The notes beneath the pieces were generated by a model. The model made no database searches. It saw only the letters and a list, made by a program, of their open reading frames with translations, and was not told where the DNA came from. DNA of 64,000 nt from positions 2,542,001 through 2,606,000 of the forward strand of contig JABTUA010000001.1 of assembly GCA_015075635.1 (NCBI GenBank), read 5' to 3'. The DNA comes from Polyangiaceae bacterium (GTDB lineage Bacteria; Myxococcota_A; Polyangia; Polyangiales; Polyangiaceae). Position numbers and translations under genes: made by a program. Positions 62,007-64,000 of the stretch are shown here, piece after piece (the stretch's first letter is position 1; each line of letters opens with the position of its first letter).

Positions 62007-62360
62007 TCAGTTCACGCTTCGATCCACCGGCACTTCCACCGGCACCGGCTCCATCGGCCCGTCCGCCCATTCCGTCGTCTCCCAGTCGTGGACGTAGATC
62101 TCCTCCTGCTTGCAGACGGGACAGTGCGCGGCGATGGCGTTGTTGGGCATCTTCTCGACCCACAGCAGGCCGGGGCACTGCTTTCGCTTCGGCTTGCGCG
62201 AGCACTCGATCAAGGTCTCCAGCATCGTGTCCGGCTTCAGCGGGCCGCCATATTCGATGATCCGCGCGATGCGAAGCATGTTGCGCCGCAGGCGAGCCGG
62301 CTCCAGCGGGATGTTGCCGTGTTCGTCAAGCCAGTGGCGGGGATCGACGACGAGCTTCAT
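62007..62360 (-). CDS. Small protein with C-terminal zinc-binding motif
   Basis: The ATG at 62360 gives 117 residues: MKLVVDPRHWLDEHGNIPLE, MLRIARIIEYGGPL, RKQCPGLLWVEKM, HCPVCKQEEIYVHDWETTEW. The last part is a CPVC-type half-ribbon followed by a DWETTEWADG segment. This looks like a conserved element protein of unknown function. Confidence 0.65.
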   Translation of the reverse strand: MKLVVDPRHWLDEHGNIPLEPARLRRNMLRIARIIEYGGPLKPDTMLETLIECSRKPKRKQCPGLLWVEKMPNNAIAAHCPVCKQEEIYVHDWETTEWADGPMEPVPVEVPVDRSVN

Positions 62361-62408
62361 GTCGGGTGTCCTCGGCGACAGAGAGTACCGCACCGAGACG
62401 ACCTGAGA

Positions 62409-62807
62409 TCACCTCTTGTAGACGCAGTCGTTGCAGCCGCCCTTGCAGCAGTGGTTGCTGAACTGCGCGCAGCCACCATCGATCCCGAAGCAGCTGCACT
62501 GCCACTTCCCGTTGAGCAGGAGGCAATGCCCTTCGCATGGGACGCCTTCGCAGCATGAGACGACGGCCCCGAACGATCCGGCTGCGTCTGGAGCGCATGA
62601 CTGGTCGCCGTCGTACTCGGGGCCGTCATAGAGTTGGACGTCGCCGAGGTTCAGGTGCGGAGTGTCGGCGTCCGCGTCGATGGAGCCATCAGCGCCGCCG
62701 TCCGTGCCTGCGCCGGCCATTCCTCCGGTTCCGCCGGGCTCGCTCGACATCTCGCTGCATTGCCACACGGCGACGGCGAAGAGCGCCAGTGTCAGCCGAG
62801 CCTGCAT
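62409..62807 (-). CDS. Cys-rich lipoprotein
   Basis: 132 residues with lipobox AVWQC, a Gly/Asp linker (GGTGGMAGAGTDGGADG) and a C-terminal cluster of about twelve cysteines (SCCEGVPCEGHC, CSCFGIDGGC, HCCKGGCNDC). Similar in style to the other Cys-rich lipoproteins in the element. Confidence 0.72.
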   Translation of the reverse strand: MQARLTLALFAVAVWQCSEMSSEPGGTGGMAGAGTDGGADGSIDADADTPHLNLGDVQLYDGPEYDGDQSCAPDAAGSFGAVVSCCEGVPCEGHCLLLNGKWQCSCFGIDGGCAQFSNHCCKGGCNDCVYKR

Positions 62808-62892
62808 CACCAGGAGATGATCGCTCGGGAACCTCTCGGGCTCAACGGTCAGCGCAGCGACGACAGCGACGGCACGCAGCCAAGTCTCCGTC

Positions 62893-63522
62893 TCACTCGG
62901 TGGCCTCTTCGTCGTCTTCCGCGCCCACGATGCCTTCCGCCCGCAGACTGATCCACCCGCTGTCCCTCGCCCCGATGACGACTACGTCGCTCAATAGGAT
63001 CCCGACCGCTTCGCCCGCCGCATCCAGTCGTTCTGCAAAGTGGATCAGGTCGGGCATCGTTCTGGGCTGGCCGGTTGGCATGTTCAAGACGACCAGGAAG
63101 GCTTCAGCCCCACACTTGATCATGCTGCGAAGAACGGTCGCTGCTTCGAGTCCGTAGCCTCCCGCAGTGTTCTTGCCGACTTCGACCTCGCTCCTCAGGT
63201 AGCCATCACCATCGAGCGCAACGGCGACGACAATCTCGTCCAGCTCGCCGGCAAGTCGAGGCGTGTACACCCGTGCAACTTCTTCGGCGTCGATCAGCTT
63301 GTGTCGCGGCATTGAAGGCCATGTCCGCAGCACCAGGATCTGCATGGCCGTAATCGCGCGCACCTGGCTTTCCTGAAGTTCCAGAGCGCGTAGCTCATCG
63401 CCATCGAGCGACCGCCAACCACCCGGCGCAGTTGCGAGTGCGAGCGCTGCGGTGACGTCGCCTTCGAGCACGTCGCTGAGCAGTTGCAGTTCGGGCGCGC
63501 CCAATTCGTCGGCGATGGTCAT
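62893..63522 (-). CDS. Degenerate RadC/JAB-domain protein
   Basis: ATG 63522 (TACGGT 7 nt upstream) gives 209 residues. The order of RadC-like motifs is kept: LRTWPSMPRHKLIDAEEV, AEAFLVVLNMPTGQP, LIHFAERLDAAGEAVGILLSDVVVIG. The metal-binding HxHx7Sx2D of active JAB proteins is replaced by LNM...MxxL, with the NMPTGQP backbone of NHPSGDP still visible. It is therefore predicted to be a non-catalytic RadC homologue. Divergent from the second RepA-like gene. Confidence 0.75.
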   Translation of the reverse strand: MTIADELGAPELQLLSDVLEGDVTAALALATAPGGWRSLDGDELRALELQESQVRAITAMQILVLRTWPSMPRHKLIDAEEVARVYTPRLAGELDEIVVAVALDGDGYLRSEVEVGKNTAGGYGLEAATVLRSMIKCGAEAFLVVLNMPTGQPRTMPDLIHFAERLDAAGEAVGILLSDVVVIGARDSGWISLRAEGIVGAEDDEEATE

Positions 63523-63663
63523 GAGCTGAACCGTACCGACGACACGCGCGCGAGCAATCCATCTTTCGCGGTTTCCATCCACGGGAACCGCTCTTTCTTG
63601 AGAACAAAACCGGAAACCAAAAAGCGACGCATCCCGAGCGATGTCGTCGAGCAGGAGGAGTCC

Positions 63664-64000
63664 ATGCAGGCCATGAACGAACTCATCGAGCAAACCGAGA
63701 ACAACATCGAAACGAAGGAGAACGAGAATGAGACGACCGAAGCGAATACGCAGGAACAAGACACCAACCAGACCGAGAAGAACCCGTTCACGTCAGGAGC
63801 GATCTGTCTGGCCGATCTGGCGCACGAGCCGCTTCCCAGGGTGGAATACGTGGCGGAACGACTCGCGATTGCGCCTGGACGGCCGACGGTGATCTTCGGT
63901 CAATCAGGTCGAGGTAAGACGTTGTTTACCTCGTACATCGCCAGCTGCGTCGCGCTGAACCTGCCCCTCTTCAGCAAGTACGACGTTCGAGCCGGAGAAG
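63664..64000 (+). CDS. Second RepA/AAA_25-like ATPase, 3' partial
   Basis: A perfect SD (GGAGGAGTCC) precedes ATG 63664. The first ~40 residues are Glu/Thr/Asn-rich and low complexity. Then CLADLAHEPLPRVEYVAERLAI and FGQSGRGKTLF (canonical P-loop GxxxxGKT) identify an AAA_25/RepA-like ATPase core. The reading frame runs off the window, so length and C-terminal domains are unknown. It is a second replication-type ATPase in the element. Confidence 0.8.
   Translation, partial: MQAMNELIEQTENNIETKENENETTEANTQEQDTNQTEKNPFTSGAICLADLAHEPLPRVEYVAERLAIAPGRPTVIFGQSGRGKTLFTSYIASCVALNLPLFSKYDVRAGE

Overview
The window is high-GC DNA from a myxobacterium-like host (Myxococcota, probably Polyangia). Evidence: many Gly/Ser-rich and Asp/Ala-rich lipoproteins, a short secreted protein with a MYXO-CTERM-like tail (8901-9338), frequent GTG starts, and domain styles common in that group (formylglycine-enzyme-like lipoproteins, carboxypeptidase-regulatory repeats with PDZ). 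No rRNA gene is present, so the genus cannot be named.

Bases 1-14.7 kb look like ordinary chromosome: an M74 murein endopeptidase with LysM, a dienelactone hydrolase, membrane and zinc-ribbon proteins, a TonB-like proline-rich protein, a metallo-beta-lactamase-fold hydrolase, a LamG lipoprotein, a CocE/NonD hydrolase, the MYXO-CTERM protein, a polytopic membrane protein, a repeat/PDZ protein, a formylglycine-enzyme-like lipoprotein and a further lipoprotein. A tRNA-Glu(UUC) gene at 14738-14815 marks the boundary.

From the 3' end of that tRNA rightward to the window end (more than 49 kb) the DNA reads as an integrated mobile element. A large serine recombinase lies antisense next to the tRNA, and its frame runs through the tRNA. 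No second copy of the tRNA 3' end was seen, so the right end is probably outside. No capsid, terminase, portal, relaxase or type IV secretion gene was recognised. There are several replication-type modules: (i) 24.0-27.6 kb, a DUF2325-like protein, a ribbon-helix-helix protein and a VapE-type helicase flanked by two families of short iteron-like repeats; (ii) 58.3-59.7 kb, a RepA/AAA_25-like ATPase with inverted repeats upstream; (iii) 63.66 kb to the end, a second RepA-like ATPase, cut by the window.

Cargo between the modules looks like a defence-type accessory region mixed with secreted lipoproteins. Defence-like genes are a split HSDR_N nuclease-like protein, DUF2130, an XRE/unknown/MBL operon, an LRAT-like plus possible ART-like pair, a methyltransferase-nuclease fusion with two followers, two further PD-(D/E)XK candidates, a cytosolic trypsin-like protease, a truncated GHKL ATPase, a GIY-YIG homing endonuclease and a four-gene operon at 55.1-58.1 kb (transglutaminase-like, unknown, DUF4238, nuclease-like). 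About a dozen small Cys-rich or Gly-rich lipoproteins, including a subtilase lipoprotein, are interspersed. Many start codons in both host and element lie 6-9 nt behind a TANNNT hexamer, suggesting leaderless transcripts. All functional assignments come from reading motifs; no database search was possible.
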